Notes: generated by a model not told the origin, from the letters alone. Positions 1-8,409 are shown, counted from the stretch's first letter. The stretch: 64,000 nt of DNA from Acinetobacter sp. ANC 3929 (GCF_000369405.1 NZ_KB850001.1:62001-126000), one strand, 5' to 3'. Made by a program: numbers and translations.

Positions 1-831
1 TTTTAACTGACCGAATGTACATTTTGCTGCTTCAGCATCGTCACATACGAAAGTCAAACCGCCAACACGCTCACCGTAAAGTGAGAAGATTTTTGAGAAC
101 GAGTTGCTGACAATAAAGTTTAGACCAGCTTGGTCTAAAGCACGAATGGCATAGGCATCCTGTTCCATACCATCGCCGAAACCTTGGTACGCGATATCGA
201 GGAACGGAATCAGGTTACGTTCTTTTAATACCACAATCACTTGATCCCATTGTGCTGGGTTCAAGTCTGCGCCGGTTGGGTTGTGGCAGCATGGGTGCAA
301 TAACACAATGCTTTGTTCTGGCAAGGTTTTTAAAGTAGACAACATCCCGTCAAAATCAACGCCACGTGTTTCAGCATCGAAGTACGGGTAGAAGTTGCTC
401 TTGATGCCTGCACCATTGAAGATCGCAACGTGGTTATCCCAAGTTGGCTGGCTGACCCAAACTTCTGAATTCGGGAAGTAGGTTTTTAAGAAGTCTGCAC
501 CGACTTTTAATGCACCAGAACCACCAAGCGTTTGAATTGTTGCAACACGACCTTGTTGAATTGCAGGGCTATTTGCACCAAATAATAAGGCTTGAATCGC
601 ATCACGGTAAGGTTTGAAACCTTCCATTGGTAAATAAAGCTTGGTTTGCGTGTTTTTAGGGGCAATACGTTTTTGTGCTTCGATAATGGTATCAAGCTGA
701 GGAACGATACTGTCTTCGTTATAGTACAAACCAATACTGAGGTTTACCTTTTCAGCACGTGGATCAGCATTGAACTGTTCCATGAGTGAAAGGATTGGAT
801 CGCCTGCATAAGGTGGGATATGTTGAAACAT
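1..831 (-). CDS. tyrB: Aromatic amino acid aminotransferase, C-terminus beyond window
   Basis: Class I PLP-dependent aminotransferase that would exchange amino groups between aromatic amino acids (or aspartate) and 2-oxoglutarate in the cytosol. Reading the minus strand from the ATG at 831 gives 277 codons open to the window edge; the protein starts MFQHIPPYAGDPILSLMEQF, as TyrB/AspC proteins do. Visible family marks are the TLGGSGALKVGADF segment, the HPCCHNPTGADL loop, and the PLP-lysine motif SNSFSKIFSLYGERVG near the cut end. About 120 C-terminal residues are missing because of the window edge. An AAAAGGA ribosome site precedes the ATG. TyrB versus AspC specificity is a family-level judgement. 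It is divergent from the GntR/prp genes. Confidence 0.88.
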   Translation of the reverse strand, partial: MFQHIPPYAGDPILSLMEQFNADPRAEKVNLSIGLYYNEDSIVPQLDTIIEAQKRIAPKNTQTKLYLPMEGFKPYRDAIQALLFGANSPAIQQGRVATIQTLGGSGALKVGADFLKTYFPNSEVWVSQPTWDNHVAIFNGAGIKSNFYPYFDAETRGVDFDGMLSTLKTLPEQSIVLLHPCCHNPTGADLNPAQWDQVIVVLKERNLIPFLDIAYQGFGDGMEQDAYAIRALDQAGLNFIVSNSFSKIFSLYGERVGGLTFVCDDAEAAKCTFGQLK

Positions 832-1006
832 TAACAATGTCCTTTTCTTCAACAATGTGCATAGATGTCTGGGGAGGTTGGCGCTTTAGGAGCGGAACCT
901 TTGATGCCCAATAATGTATCAATAAAGACTGCATGAAGCACGCTGTTATTTACATTTTGGTGCAGTATTTACTTACAAAATTTGTCGGGATGAATCAATT
1001 ATAAGG

Positions 1007-1018
1007 ATTGTCTACAAT
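1007..1018. promoter_or_regulatory. Upstream GntR-type operator copy, imperfect
   Basis: ATTGTCTACAAT differs at one base from the perfect palindrome found twice downstream (1210-1221 and 1273-1284). It lies about 200 bases before the other two and about 175 bases upstream of the tyrB start, so it might serve the tyrB promoter or assist looping. Inference from sequence similarity only. Confidence 0.5.
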
Positions 1019-1209
1019 CAAGCTGTCATACCATGGTCGTAGCATTAAAAGTATAAGATGGCTAAATGTATAAAAGCTCACTGCTGAATGACAAATAATG
1101 ACGTATTTAAGCTTTTGTTTTATCTATTTTTATTTGAATTTACAGGTGATATTCCCACTGACAGTCGAAGCTTGTCAAGTGAATTGGATTGACAGTATCA
1201 GTCGGATTT

Positions 1210-1221
1210 ATTGTCGACAAT
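1210..1221. promoter_or_regulatory. GntR/FadR-type operator 1 at the prp promoter
   Basis: Perfect 12-base palindrome ATTGTCGACAAT. It fits the TNGT-N-ACNA pattern bound by FadR-subfamily GntR proteins. It ends four bases before the predicted -35 box. Its twin starts exactly 63 bases downstream, about six helical turns, so two dimers would sit on the same face of the DNA with the promoter between them. Confidence 0.75.
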
Positions 1222-1225
1222 CCTA

Positions 1226-1254
1226 TTGCATTTTTTCTTTTATCTCGTTATAAA
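1226..1254 (+). promoter_or_regulatory. Predicted sigma-70 promoter of the GntR-prpBC-acnD operon
   Basis: TTGCAT (1226-1231) and TATAAA (1249-1254) are separated by 17 bases. Transcription would begin near 1261, giving a short leader of about 24 bases before the ATG at 1285. The promoter is bracketed by the two perfect palindromes, a layout that suggests autorepression by the adjacent GntR protein. Confidence 0.65.
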
Positions 1255-1272
1255 ATCATAAAAACCGTAGAG

Positions 1273-1284
1273 ATTGTCGACAAT
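1273..1284. promoter_or_regulatory. GntR/FadR-type operator 2, abutting the regulator's start codon
   Basis: Second perfect copy of ATTGTCGACAAT. It lies just downstream of the predicted transcription start and its last base touches the ATG at 1285. Binding here would block initiation or early elongation. Confidence 0.75.
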
Positions 1285-1995
1285 ATGCAAGATACACTTG
1301 TTCCTCAAGCCCTCAGCACCAGTCAGGGAATGACCCTGACGGAACACGTATTTAAGCAAATTCAATCGGCAATTGTGTTGGGACACATCCCTGCGGGCAG
1401 TAAGATTTCAGAACCTGAATTGGCAAGGATGTATGGCATTAGCCGTGGCCCCTTACGTGAGGCGATTCATCGTCTGGAAGGGCAGAAACTGGTGGAGCGA
1501 ACTGCCCATGTCGGTGCGCGCGTGGTGTCACTGTCACTACAACAGTTTCAAGAACTCTATCAAATTCGCGCTTCTTTAGAAGGTCTGGCCTGTAAGCTGG
1601 CCGCTCAGCATATTGATAAAAAACAGATTCTGGCTTTGCGTGATGTATTGCGAATGCATGCCGAAGATGAAAATTTTAAAGCAGGTAAAGGCTATTATCT
1701 GCAAGAAGGCCAAGACGATTTCCATTACTGCATTATCAAAAGCAGTGGCAATAAAACCCTCGAAAAAATGTTATGCGATGAGCTCTATCACCTCATCCGT
1801 ATGTATCGAATCCAGTTTTCAAATACCCCAGATCGCCCGAGCAAAGCTTGGGATGAACATATCCGCATTTTAGATGCGATTGCTGAAGGTGACGGTGAGC
1901 TTGCCGAAATGCTGATGCACCGTCACATTAATGCATCCTACAAAATTGTTGAGCAAACATTGCTACACACTCAAGGAGAACAACAACATGGCTAA
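1285..1995 (+). CDS. GntR-family (FadR/FCD) regulator of the methylcitrate operon
   Basis: Transcription factor of 236 residues from the ATG at 1285. The N-terminal winged helix (about residues 20-85) includes the usual GntR segments AIVLGHIPAGSKISEPELA and YGISRGPLREAIHRLEGQKL; the rest is an all-helical FCD ligand domain (QIRASLEGLACKLAA onward). Its gene overlaps prpB by 8 bases, so it is co-transcribed with, and probably regulates, the methylcitrate genes; the ligand is presumably a propionate-pathway metabolite. In enterobacteria this role belongs to the unrelated sigma-54 activator PrpR. The start at 1285 is preferred over TTG 1189 because the longer frame would cover the promoter; the ribosome site (GTAGAG) is weak. 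Confidence 0.88.
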   Translation: MQDTLVPQALSTSQGMTLTEHVFKQIQSAIVLGHIPAGSKISEPELARMYGISRGPLREAIHRLEGQKLVERTAHVGARVVSLSLQQFQELYQIRASLEGLACKLAAQHIDKKQILALRDVLRMHAEDENFKAGKGYYLQEGQDDFHYCIIKSSGNKTLEKMLCDELYHLIRMYRIQFSNTPDRPSKAWDEHIRILDAIAEGDGELAEMLMHRHINASYKIVEQTLLHTQGEQQHG

Positions 1996-2872
1996 ACAGT
2001 CTGCTGGTCAGCTATTCCGCGACGCGGTCGCAAATGAAAAACCATTACAAGTGGTCGGTGCGATCAATGCCAACCATGCGTTATTGGCAAAACGTGCAGG
2101 CTACAAAGCGATCTACTTGTCTGGTGGTGGTGTTGCGGCAGGTTCTTTGGGCTTACCTGATTTGGGTATCAGTAACCTTGATGATGTATTGACCGATGTA
2201 CGCCGTATTACCGATGTATGTGATCTGCCTTTATTGGTCGATGTGGACACTGGTTTTGGAGCTTCTGCATTTAATATTGCGCGTACCACCAAGTCGATGA
2301 TCAAGTTCGGTGCTGCTGCAATGCATATTGAAGATCAAGTCGGTGCTAAACGTTGTGGTCACCGTCCTAACAAGGCAATCGTGACCCAGCAAGAAATGGT
2401 AGACCGTATCAAGGCAGCGGTCGATGCACGTACCGATGACAGCTTTGTGATCATGGCACGTACCGATGCACTTGCGGTTGAAGGCTTACAAGCAGCGATT
2501 GACCGTGCGGGTGCTTATATCGAAGCAGGTGCAGACATGCTGTTCCCAGAAGCGATCACTGAATTGGCCATGTATAAGCAATTTGCTGATCTGACCAAAG
2601 TACCAGTTTTAGCCAATATCACTGAATTTGGTTCAACCCCATTATTTACCACAGAAGAATTGGCTTCTGCCGATGTCAGCATTGCGCTCTATCCACTTTC
2701 TGCATTCCGTGCCATGAACAAGGCAGCAGAAAATGTCTATGAAACATTGCGTAAAGAAGGCACACAAAAGAATGTGGTTGAGACCATGCAAACCCGTCAA
2801 GAATTGTATGAACGCATTAACTACCATACGTTTGAACAATATCTTGATGCATCGTTTGAAAAAGCAAAATAA
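1988..2872 (+). CDS. prpB: 2-methylisocitrate lyase
   Basis: Cytosolic enzyme that cleaves 2-methylisocitrate to pyruvate and succinate, the last step of the methylcitrate cycle. The 294-residue protein belongs to the isocitrate lyase/PEP mutase superfamily: SGGG near residue 45, VDVDTGFG (Asp85, Asp87, metal and substrate binding) and the catalytic KRCGH loop with Cys123. The ATG at 1988 follows AAGGAGAACAACAAC, a good ribosome site, and overlaps the end of the GntR gene (stop at 1993-1995) by 8 bases, which suggests translational coupling. Length is normal for the family. The frame stays open upstream to 1931 but that lies inside the regulator. Confidence 0.96.
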   Translation: MAKQSAGQLFRDAVANEKPLQVVGAINANHALLAKRAGYKAIYLSGGGVAAGSLGLPDLGISNLDDVLTDVRRITDVCDLPLLVDVDTGFGASAFNIARTTKSMIKFGAAAMHIEDQVGAKRCGHRPNKAIVTQQEMVDRIKAAVDARTDDSFVIMARTDALAVEGLQAAIDRAGAYIEAGADMLFPEAITELAMYKQFADLTKVPVLANITEFGSTPLFTTEELASADVSIALYPLSAFRAMNKAAENVYETLRKEGTQKNVVETMQTRQELYERINYHTFEQYLDASFEKAK

Positions 2873-2873
2873 G

Positions 2874-2945
2874 GAATCCCCCTAAATCCCCCTTTTTCAA
2901 AGGGGGACTTCCCTCCCTTTGGAAAGGGAGGGTTAGGGAGGAATT
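2874..2945. repeat. Double-hairpin intergenic repeat between prpB and prpC
   Basis: Two adjacent near-perfect hairpins built from C-run/G-run arms: 2887-2895 pairs with 2899-2907 (arms TCCCCCTTT and AAAGGGGGA) and 2911-2920 pairs with 2923-2932 (arms CCCTCCCTTT and AAAGGGAGGG). The outer flanks are also roughly complementary (CCCCCTAAA versus TTAGGGAGG). It looks like a REP/MITE-like dispersed palindromic element placed inside an operon, where it could tune the prpB/prpC ratio by mRNA processing or partial termination. No second copy was noticed in this window. Confidence 0.7.
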
Positions 2946-2990
2946 TTAGAACTCATAATTCACATAGAAAGAACAGAAAAGGACAATCTT

Positions 2991-4148
2991 ATGAGCAGTA
3001 ATGAAACACCAACAGGCTTCAAACCAAAAAAATCAGTTGCACTCAGCGGACAAGTTGCAGGCAACACCGCACTCTGTACCGTAGGCCGCAGCGGCAACGA
3101 CTTACACTACCGCGGCTATGACATTCTTGACCTTGCAGTGGGTAGCCAATTTGAAGAAGTGGCACACCTTCTGGTACATGGCAAACTTCCGAACAAAGCC
3201 GAACTCAAAGCCTATAAAGCAAAATTAAAAGCACTTCGTGGCTTACCAGCAGCATTGAAAACCGCACTAGAGCAACTTCCACCGTCGGCACACCCAATGG
3301 ATGTGATGCGTACGGGTGTATCTGTGCTCGGTTGCTTAACCCCAGAACATGAAGACCACAACGAAGCAGGTGCAAAAGATATTGCTGATAAATTGATGGC
3401 AAGCTTAGGTTCAATGTTGTTGTACTGGTATCACTTCAGCAACAACGGTCGCCGTATTGAAGTTGAAACCAATGATGATTCGATTGCTGCGCATTTTTTG
3501 CATTTACTTCATGGCGAAGCACCATCGGAAGAATGGATTCAAGCCATGCACACGTCTTTGATTCTGTATGCAGAGCATGAGTTCAACGCATCTACCTTTA
3601 CCTCTCGTGTGGTGGCAGGAACAGGCTCAGACATGTACTCAGCAATCACAGGCGGTATCGGTGCATTACGTGGCCCTAAACATGGTGGTGCCAATGAAGT
3701 TGCGTTCGTGATTCAACAGCGTTATGACAATGCAGATGAAGCTGAAGCTGACATTCGTAGTCGTGTTGAGAAGAAAGAAGTGATCATTGGCTTCGGCCAT
3801 CCTGTTTACACGATCTCTGATCCACGTAATGAAGTGATTAAAAAAGTGGCCCGTGAACTTGGTGAAGCACAAGAAAATACCAAGATGTATTTGATTGCTG
3901 AGCGTTTAGAAGCCGTGATGAAAGAAGTGAAGAACATGTTCCCGAACCTCGACTGGTTCAGTGCGGTGAGCTATCACTTGATGGGTGTACCAACGGCAAT
4001 GTTCACCCCATTATTTGTGATTGCACGTACTGCGGGTTGGTCTGCACATGTGATTGAGCAACGTCAAGACGGCAAGATCATTCGTCCAAGCGCCAACTAT
4101 ACCGGTCCTGAAAATCTTGAATTTAAACCATTGGCGGAGCGTGGTTAA
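2991..4148 (+). CDS. prpC: 2-methylcitrate synthase
   Basis: Condenses propionyl-CoA with oxaloacetate to 2-methylcitrate. The 385-residue protein has the short (about 380 residue) architecture of PrpC rather than the longer type of GltA. The citrate-synthase catalytic triad is visible: His231 in GPKHGGANE, His270 in GFGHPVYTISDPRN and Asp321 in FPNLDWFSAVSYHLMG. The ATG at 2991 follows AAAAGGACAATCTT. The stop TAA shares one base with the acnD ATG (TAATG), so the two are translationally coupled. Position in the prp operon argues for methylcitrate rather than citrate synthase. Confidence 0.95.
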   Translation: MSSNETPTGFKPKKSVALSGQVAGNTALCTVGRSGNDLHYRGYDILDLAVGSQFEEVAHLLVHGKLPNKAELKAYKAKLKALRGLPAALKTALEQLPPSAHPMDVMRTGVSVLGCLTPEHEDHNEAGAKDIADKLMASLGSMLLYWYHFSNNGRRIEVETNDDSIAAHFLHLLHGEAPSEEWIQAMHTSLILYAEHEFNASTFTSRVVAGTGSDMYSAITGGIGALRGPKHGGANEVAFVIQQRYDNADEAEADIRSRVEKKEVIIGFGHPVYTISDPRNEVIKKVARELGEAQENTKMYLIAERLEAVMKEVKNMFPNLDWFSAVSYHLMGVPTAMFTPLFVIARTAGWSAHVIEQRQDGKIIRPSANYTGPENLEFKPLAERG

Positions 4149-6766
4149 TGAACACAACATATCGTAAACCGCTGGCAGGTACCCAGCTCGAATATTATGA
4201 CGTGCGTCAAGCCGTTGAAGATATTCAGCCAGGCGCATACGAAAAGTTGCCATACACCTCGAAAGTGTTGGCTGAACAGCTGGTGCGTAAAGCTGATGCC
4301 GAGAATTTAACCGCCTATTTAACCCAGTTGATCGAACGCCGTCAGGATCTCGATTTTCCATGGTATCCAGCACGTGTGGTCTGTCATGACATATTGGGTC
4401 AAACTGCACTCGTGGATCTTGCAGGTTTGCGTGATGCGATTGCCGATAAAGGCGGTGATCCTTCCAAGGTCAATCCTGTGGTGCCAACCCAGTTGATCGT
4501 CGATCACTCTTTGGCAGTAGAATTCGGTGGCTTTGACCCAGACGCATTTGAGAAAAACCGTGCAATCGAAGACCGTCGTAACGAAGACCGTTTCCACTTT
4601 ATTGAGTGGACTAAAACCGCTTTTAAAAATGTTGACGTGATCCCTGCGGGTAACGGCATCATGCATCAGATCAACTTGGAGAAAATGTCTCCAGTGATTC
4701 AAAATCGTGACGGCTTGGCATTCCCAGATACTTGTGTCGGTACAGATTCACATACGCCACATACCGATGCGCTTGGCGTCATTTCAGTTGGTGTCGGTGG
4801 TTTAGAAGCTGAAAACGTCATGCTCGGTCGCGCGTCTTGGATGCGTCTTCCAGACATCATTGGTGTTGAATTTGTCGGTCAGCGTCAAGCCGGTATTACT
4901 GCAACGGATATCGTCTTGGCATTAACCGAGTTCTTGCGTAAAGAGCGTGTGGTCGGTGCATATTTAGAGTTCTTCGGTGAAGGTGCTGACAGCATGTCTG
5001 TGGGCGACCGTGCCACCATCTCAAATATGACGCCTGAATATGGCGCAACTGCTGCGATGTTCTATATCGATCAGAACACGATTGATTATTTACGCCTGAC
5101 CGGTCGTGAAGATGCTCAAGTGGCTTTGGTTGAGCAGTATGCTAAAGAAATTGGTCTTTGGGCATCAGATATGACCCAAGCTGAGTACCCACGTGTACTT
5201 CGTTTTGATCTTTCAACAGTGACTCGTAACATTGCAGGCCCATCAAACCCGCATGCACGTGTTTCTACAGCTGATTTGAAAGCAAAAGGCATTGCAGGGA
5301 ATTTGGATATTGCCAAGGCACAAGAAGCAGAAGGTTTAATTCCTGATGGTGCTGTGATTATTGCTGCAATTACCTCATGTACCAATACCTCTAACCCACG
5401 TAATACCGTTGCCGCAGGTCTGTTGGCACGTAAGGCCAATGAACTCGGTTTAGTGCGTAAGCCTTGGGTGAAATCATCATTTGCACCAGGTTCAAAAGCG
5501 GCTGCATTGTATCTTGAAGAAGCGGGTGTACTCAAAGACCTTGAGAAACTTGGTTTTGGTATCGTAGCGTATGCATGTACCACCTGTAATGGGATGTCGG
5601 GTGCACTTGATCCAGTGATTCAACAAGAAATCATTGAGCGTGACTTATACGCGACTGCGGTACTTTCGGGTAACCGTAACTTTGATGGTCGTATCCATCC
5701 CTATGCAAAACAAGCATTCTTGGCATCTCCGCCACTTGTGGTGGCCTATGCGATTGCAGGAACCATTCGCTTTGACATCGAAACAGATTCGCTCGGAAAT
5801 GACAAAGATGGCAATCCAATTTATCTGAAAGATATCTGGCCTTCGGATGCTGAAATTGATGCGCTTGTGAAAGAAGCAGTGAAGCCTGAGCAGTTCCGTA
5901 AAATCTACATTCCGATGTTTGATTTGGGTGTCAATGAAGAAGCTGCAAGCCCATTGTATGATTGGCGTCCAATGAGTACCTATATTCGTCGTCCACCTTA
6001 CTGGGAAGGGGCACTAGCTGCACCACGTACTTTAGCCAATATGCGTCCGTTGGCGATCTTGGGTGACAACATCACCACCGATCACTTGTCTCCATCGAAT
6101 GCGATTGTGCTAGACAGTGCTTCTGGTGAATATTTGGCGAAAATGGGTGTACCTGAGGAAGACTTTAACTCTTATGCTACCCATCGTGGTGATCACTTAA
6201 CCACGCAACGTGCCACCTTTGCGAATCCGAAACTATTTAATGAAATGGTGATTCGTTCAGACGGCACCATTAAGCAGGGTTCAAAAGCGCGTGTCGAGCC
6301 AGAAGGCGAAGTAATGCGGATGTGGGAAGCGATAGAAACCTACATGAACCGTAAGCAACCGTTGATCATTGTGGCGGGTGCGGATTATGGTCAGGGTTCA
6401 AGCCGTGACTGGGCGGCAAAAGGTGTTCGTCTTGCAGGTGTTGAAGCGATTGTGGCCGAAGGTTTTGAGCGTATTCACCGTACTAACTTGGTGGGTATGG
6501 GTGTTTTACCGCTTGAATTTAAAGCTGGTGTAAACCGTAAAACCTTAAAGCTGGATGGTACTGAGTTGTATAGCGTGATTGGTAATATTGCGCCACGTTC
6601 GACTTTAACTTTAGTGATTGAGCGTGCTACAGCGGATGGTAAGGAAGAGATTATTGAAGTGCCTGTGACCTGCCGTTTAGATACAGAAGAAGAAGTTTCT
6701 GTGTATGAAGCGGGTGGGGTATTACAGCGTTTTGCTCAAGACTTTTTAGAAGGTCAAGTGGCGTAA
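4148..6766 (+). CDS. acnD: Fe/S-dependent 2-methylcitrate dehydratase
   Basis: Aconitase-family [4Fe-4S] enzyme of 872 residues that dehydrates 2-methylcitrate. The cluster-binding cysteines are visible: Cys411 in AITSCTNTSNPRN, Cys477 and Cys480 in YACTTCNGMSG. Other aconitase marks are GTDSHTPHTDALGVISVGVGG, GDNITTDHLSPSN and the C-terminal GADYGQGSSRDWAAKG. Its place directly after prpC, with a one-base overlap, separates it from housekeeping AcnA. AcnD makes a methylaconitate isomer that normally needs PrpF, but no prpF or prpD follows; the next gene is an unrelated AT-rich orphan. A terminator lies 35 bases after the stop. Confidence 0.93.
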   Translation: MNTTYRKPLAGTQLEYYDVRQAVEDIQPGAYEKLPYTSKVLAEQLVRKADAENLTAYLTQLIERRQDLDFPWYPARVVCHDILGQTALVDLAGLRDAIADKGGDPSKVNPVVPTQLIVDHSLAVEFGGFDPDAFEKNRAIEDRRNEDRFHFIEWTKTAFKNVDVIPAGNGIMHQINLEKMSPVIQNRDGLAFPDTCVGTDSHTPHTDALGVISVGVGGLEAENVMLGRASWMRLPDIIGVEFVGQRQAGITATDIVLALTEFLRKERVVGAYLEFFGEGADSMSVGDRATISNMTPEYGATAAMFYIDQNTIDYLRLTGREDAQVALVEQYAKEIGLWASDMTQAEYPRVLRFDLSTVTRNIAGPSNPHARVSTADLKAKGIAGNLDIAKAQEAEGLIPDGAVIIAAITSCTNTSNPRNTVAAGLLARKANELGLVRKPWVKSSFAPGSKAAALYLEEAGVLKDLEKLGFGIVAYACTTCNGMSGALDPVIQQEIIERDLYATAVLSGNRNFDGRIHPYAKQAFLASPPLVVAYAIAGTIRFDIETDSLGNDKDGNPIYLKDIWPSDAEIDALVKEAVKPEQFRKIYIPMFDLGVNEEAASPLYDWRPMSTYIRRPPYWEGALAAPRTLANMRPLAILGDNITTDHLSPSNAIVLDSASGEYLAKMGVPEEDFNSYATHRGDHLTTQRATFANPKLFNEMVIRSDGTIKQGSKARVEPEGEVMRMWEAIETYMNRKQPLIIVAGADYGQGSSRDWAAKGVRLAGVEAIVAEGFERIHRTNLVGMGVLPLEFKAGVNRKTLKLDGTELYSVIGNIAPRSTLTLVIERATADGKEEIIEVPVTCRLDTEEEVSVYEAGGVLQRFAQDFLEGQVA

Positions 6767-6800
6767 TACTTTGATCTGAAAGTGATTGATTCTGTTTAAT

Positions 6801-6830
6801 AAAGACCCTATCGTAATGATGGGGTTTTTT
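6801..6830 (+). terminator. Intrinsic terminator of the prp operon
   Basis: ACCCTATC (6805-6812) pairs with GATGGGGT (6818-6825, one G-U pair) and runs into a stretch of T. It closes the prp operon before the next gene, whose start is only 16 bases beyond the T run. Confidence 0.8.
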
Positions 6831-6845
6831 TATTTGGAAAATATA

Positions 6846-8273
6846 ATGATTATAAGTTTTGTAGATGAATATAAAATTGATAGTTTGAAATTTGAAGAAA
6901 CTGGTGCTTTCGATCCTATTCTCGGGGTTGATACAAGGCTTTTTATTGATCCAAGTTTAATACGAGATACAAAAATACCTGAATTTAAAAATGCTTATTC
7001 TAAAATTCAAATTTTTTTTGAAAAAGTTATTAGGTTATTGAAGCAAGCCCAACAAACATCTAAATCTGATTTATTTTGGAAAAAGGCTTTAAGTATATTT
7101 AAAACAAATGAAATTAAAGGTTTCAGTATTGGTTATTCATCTAGTAATCAAGGGAGTGGGATAGGAGAGAAAAAGAAACAACAAATATTGGAGAATATTA
7201 AAGCAATTATCGAAGCTGGCAATGAGGATCCAGCCATTTTTGAATTAGTTGGTGCTTTTGAAGATGGTGTTGGTCCAGATTTAATAAGTGATATGACAAC
7301 TAATATTTTAATTGATGAGTTGATCGCATATACACAAAGAGTTTGTGCAGAATTTAAGATTGAGCTAAAAGAATTAAGATTCTCAAAATATTATAAACCA
7401 GCAAATTTACCTGAGAATCCTTATACCGAAGAACCGATTATTCTAATACCTAAAGAGTTCTTAAGAGATTTGCCAGTTGCAAATGAGTTTGCTGATCTTA
7501 ATTGGATTAAATCCCATAATGAAGAACTCCGAGTTTTCTTTAATGATTTGTTGGGTAACGCATATAAATCAGTTACTACCCAAGAAAAGAAGCAACATGT
7601 AAAAAATGTATTTATACAATACCCTGATTTGTTGAAAGAATTATTAGAGGCCTACTCCAACTCGAGACCTAGTTATTATGATTTTAATGAAGATAAAACA
7701 GGTGAAGTGATTTGGTATAGAACAGCTCAAGACGTATTAGCTAAACAACCTCTAGAATTAACTTTAAAGAAAAACCCAACTTTGGATGATGTGTATACAG
7801 TAGTTAAAAAAATATGTATGCATTTTAAGGAATTAATAGAGAATAATGGGCTGAGTAAGTTACTTTATGATGATAAGGATAAAAGAAAGCATGAATCAGC
7901 AGCACAATTATTATTTTTTGGAATAGCAAGCGCATATTGTTATGCAAATAATTTAGATTTATCTCCTGAGGCCGATGCAGGTAGAGGACCTGTTGACTTT
8001 AAAATTAGTGCAGGTGCATCAACTAAGGTATTGGTAGAAGTTAAGCTAACATCGAATAATCAATTAGCTCATGGTTATGAAAAACAGCTCCCTATTTATC
8101 AAAAAGCAGAGAAAAGTCAAAAAGGCATATATTTAGTTTTATATAATGAAGGTATTACGAAGGGGCGTTGGGAATCTTTCAATTCATTAGTTAAGAATAC
8201 GAGACTAAAAAATTTAGACGTTATAATTGTTAATGCAATTCCCAAAGCATCAGCTAGTGTTGCGGATGAATAA
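6846..8273 (+). CDS. Uncharacterised AT-rich orphan with C-terminal PD-(D/E)XK nuclease-like motif
   Basis: A 475-residue protein I cannot name. The N-terminus carries a distinctive block, FDPILGVDTRLFIDPSLI (about residues 20-37), and the middle is helical and charged. Near the C-terminus, Asp384 (in RGPVDFKI) lies 14 residues before Glu398 and Lys400 (VLVEVKL), the D-x(n)-E-x-K arrangement of PD-(D/E)XK nucleases, followed by a helix with a Gln (YEKQLPIYQKA). A DNA-cleaving, possibly defensive, role is an inference. The gene is visibly more AT-rich than its neighbours and uses AT-ending codons, suggesting transfer. ATG 6846 follows GGAAAA; an in-frame TTG at 6786 would place the terminator inside the gene. 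No partner gene is adjacent. Confidence 0.75.
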   Translation: MIISFVDEYKIDSLKFEETGAFDPILGVDTRLFIDPSLIRDTKIPEFKNAYSKIQIFFEKVIRLLKQAQQTSKSDLFWKKALSIFKTNEIKGFSIGYSSSNQGSGIGEKKKQQILENIKAIIEAGNEDPAIFELVGAFEDGVGPDLISDMTTNILIDELIAYTQRVCAEFKIELKELRFSKYYKPANLPENPYTEEPIILIPKEFLRDLPVANEFADLNWIKSHNEELRVFFNDLLGNAYKSVTTQEKKQHVKNVFIQYPDLLKELLEAYSNSRPSYYDFNEDKTGEVIWYRTAQDVLAKQPLELTLKKNPTLDDVYTVVKKICMHFKELIENNGLSKLLYDDKDKRKHESAAQLLFFGIASAYCYANNLDLSPEADAGRGPVDFKISAGASTKVLVEVKLTSNNQLAHGYEKQLPIYQKAEKSQKGIYLVLYNEGITKGRWESFNSLVKNTRLKNLDVIIVNAIPKASASVADE

Positions 8274-8311
8274 GTTATTTTGTTGATAAAAATGACCAAA
8301 TTTCATTCTTC

Positions 8312-8343
8312 ACCTTTCCGCCATCACCACTCGGCGGAAAGGT
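8312..8343. repeat. Perfect 11-bp inverted repeat (hairpin)
   Basis: ACCTTTCCGCC (8312-8322) and GGCGGAAAGGT (8333-8343) flank a 10-base loop. It stands 38 bases after the stop of the orphan gene and is strongly GC-rich against its surroundings. It lacks a T run on either strand, so it is not a classical terminator; it may be an mRNA 3'-end stabiliser or a dispersed palindrome. Confidence 0.6.
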
Positions 8344-8409
8344 CAATAAATAATCAAAACTATCACGCTATAGTATATATACCATTTCTAAAATCTATGG
8401 AGAGCAAAG

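Larger units (their letters stand above)
832..1284. other. Divergent intergenic region between tyrB and the prp regulator
   Basis: This 453-base gap holds the leader and promoter of tyrB (minus) and of the GntR/prp genes (plus). I see no gene in it. A longer frame for the GntR gene could begin at a TTG at 1189, but it would run over the promoter and operators listed separately. Three copies of an ATTGTCNACAAT palindrome (one imperfect) lie in the right half. Confidence 0.6.

Noticed and set aside
1189..1284. A longer GntR protein starting at TTG 1189
   Set aside because: It would encode the promoter and both operators; the family homology starts after 1285 and the ATG at 1285 is better.
5116..5583. 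A 155-codon open frame antisense to acnD
   Set aside because: It lies fully within the strong acnD frame, has no ribosome site and no recognisable motif.
8312..8343. Rho-independent terminator
   Set aside because: The stem is perfect but no T run follows on either strand.
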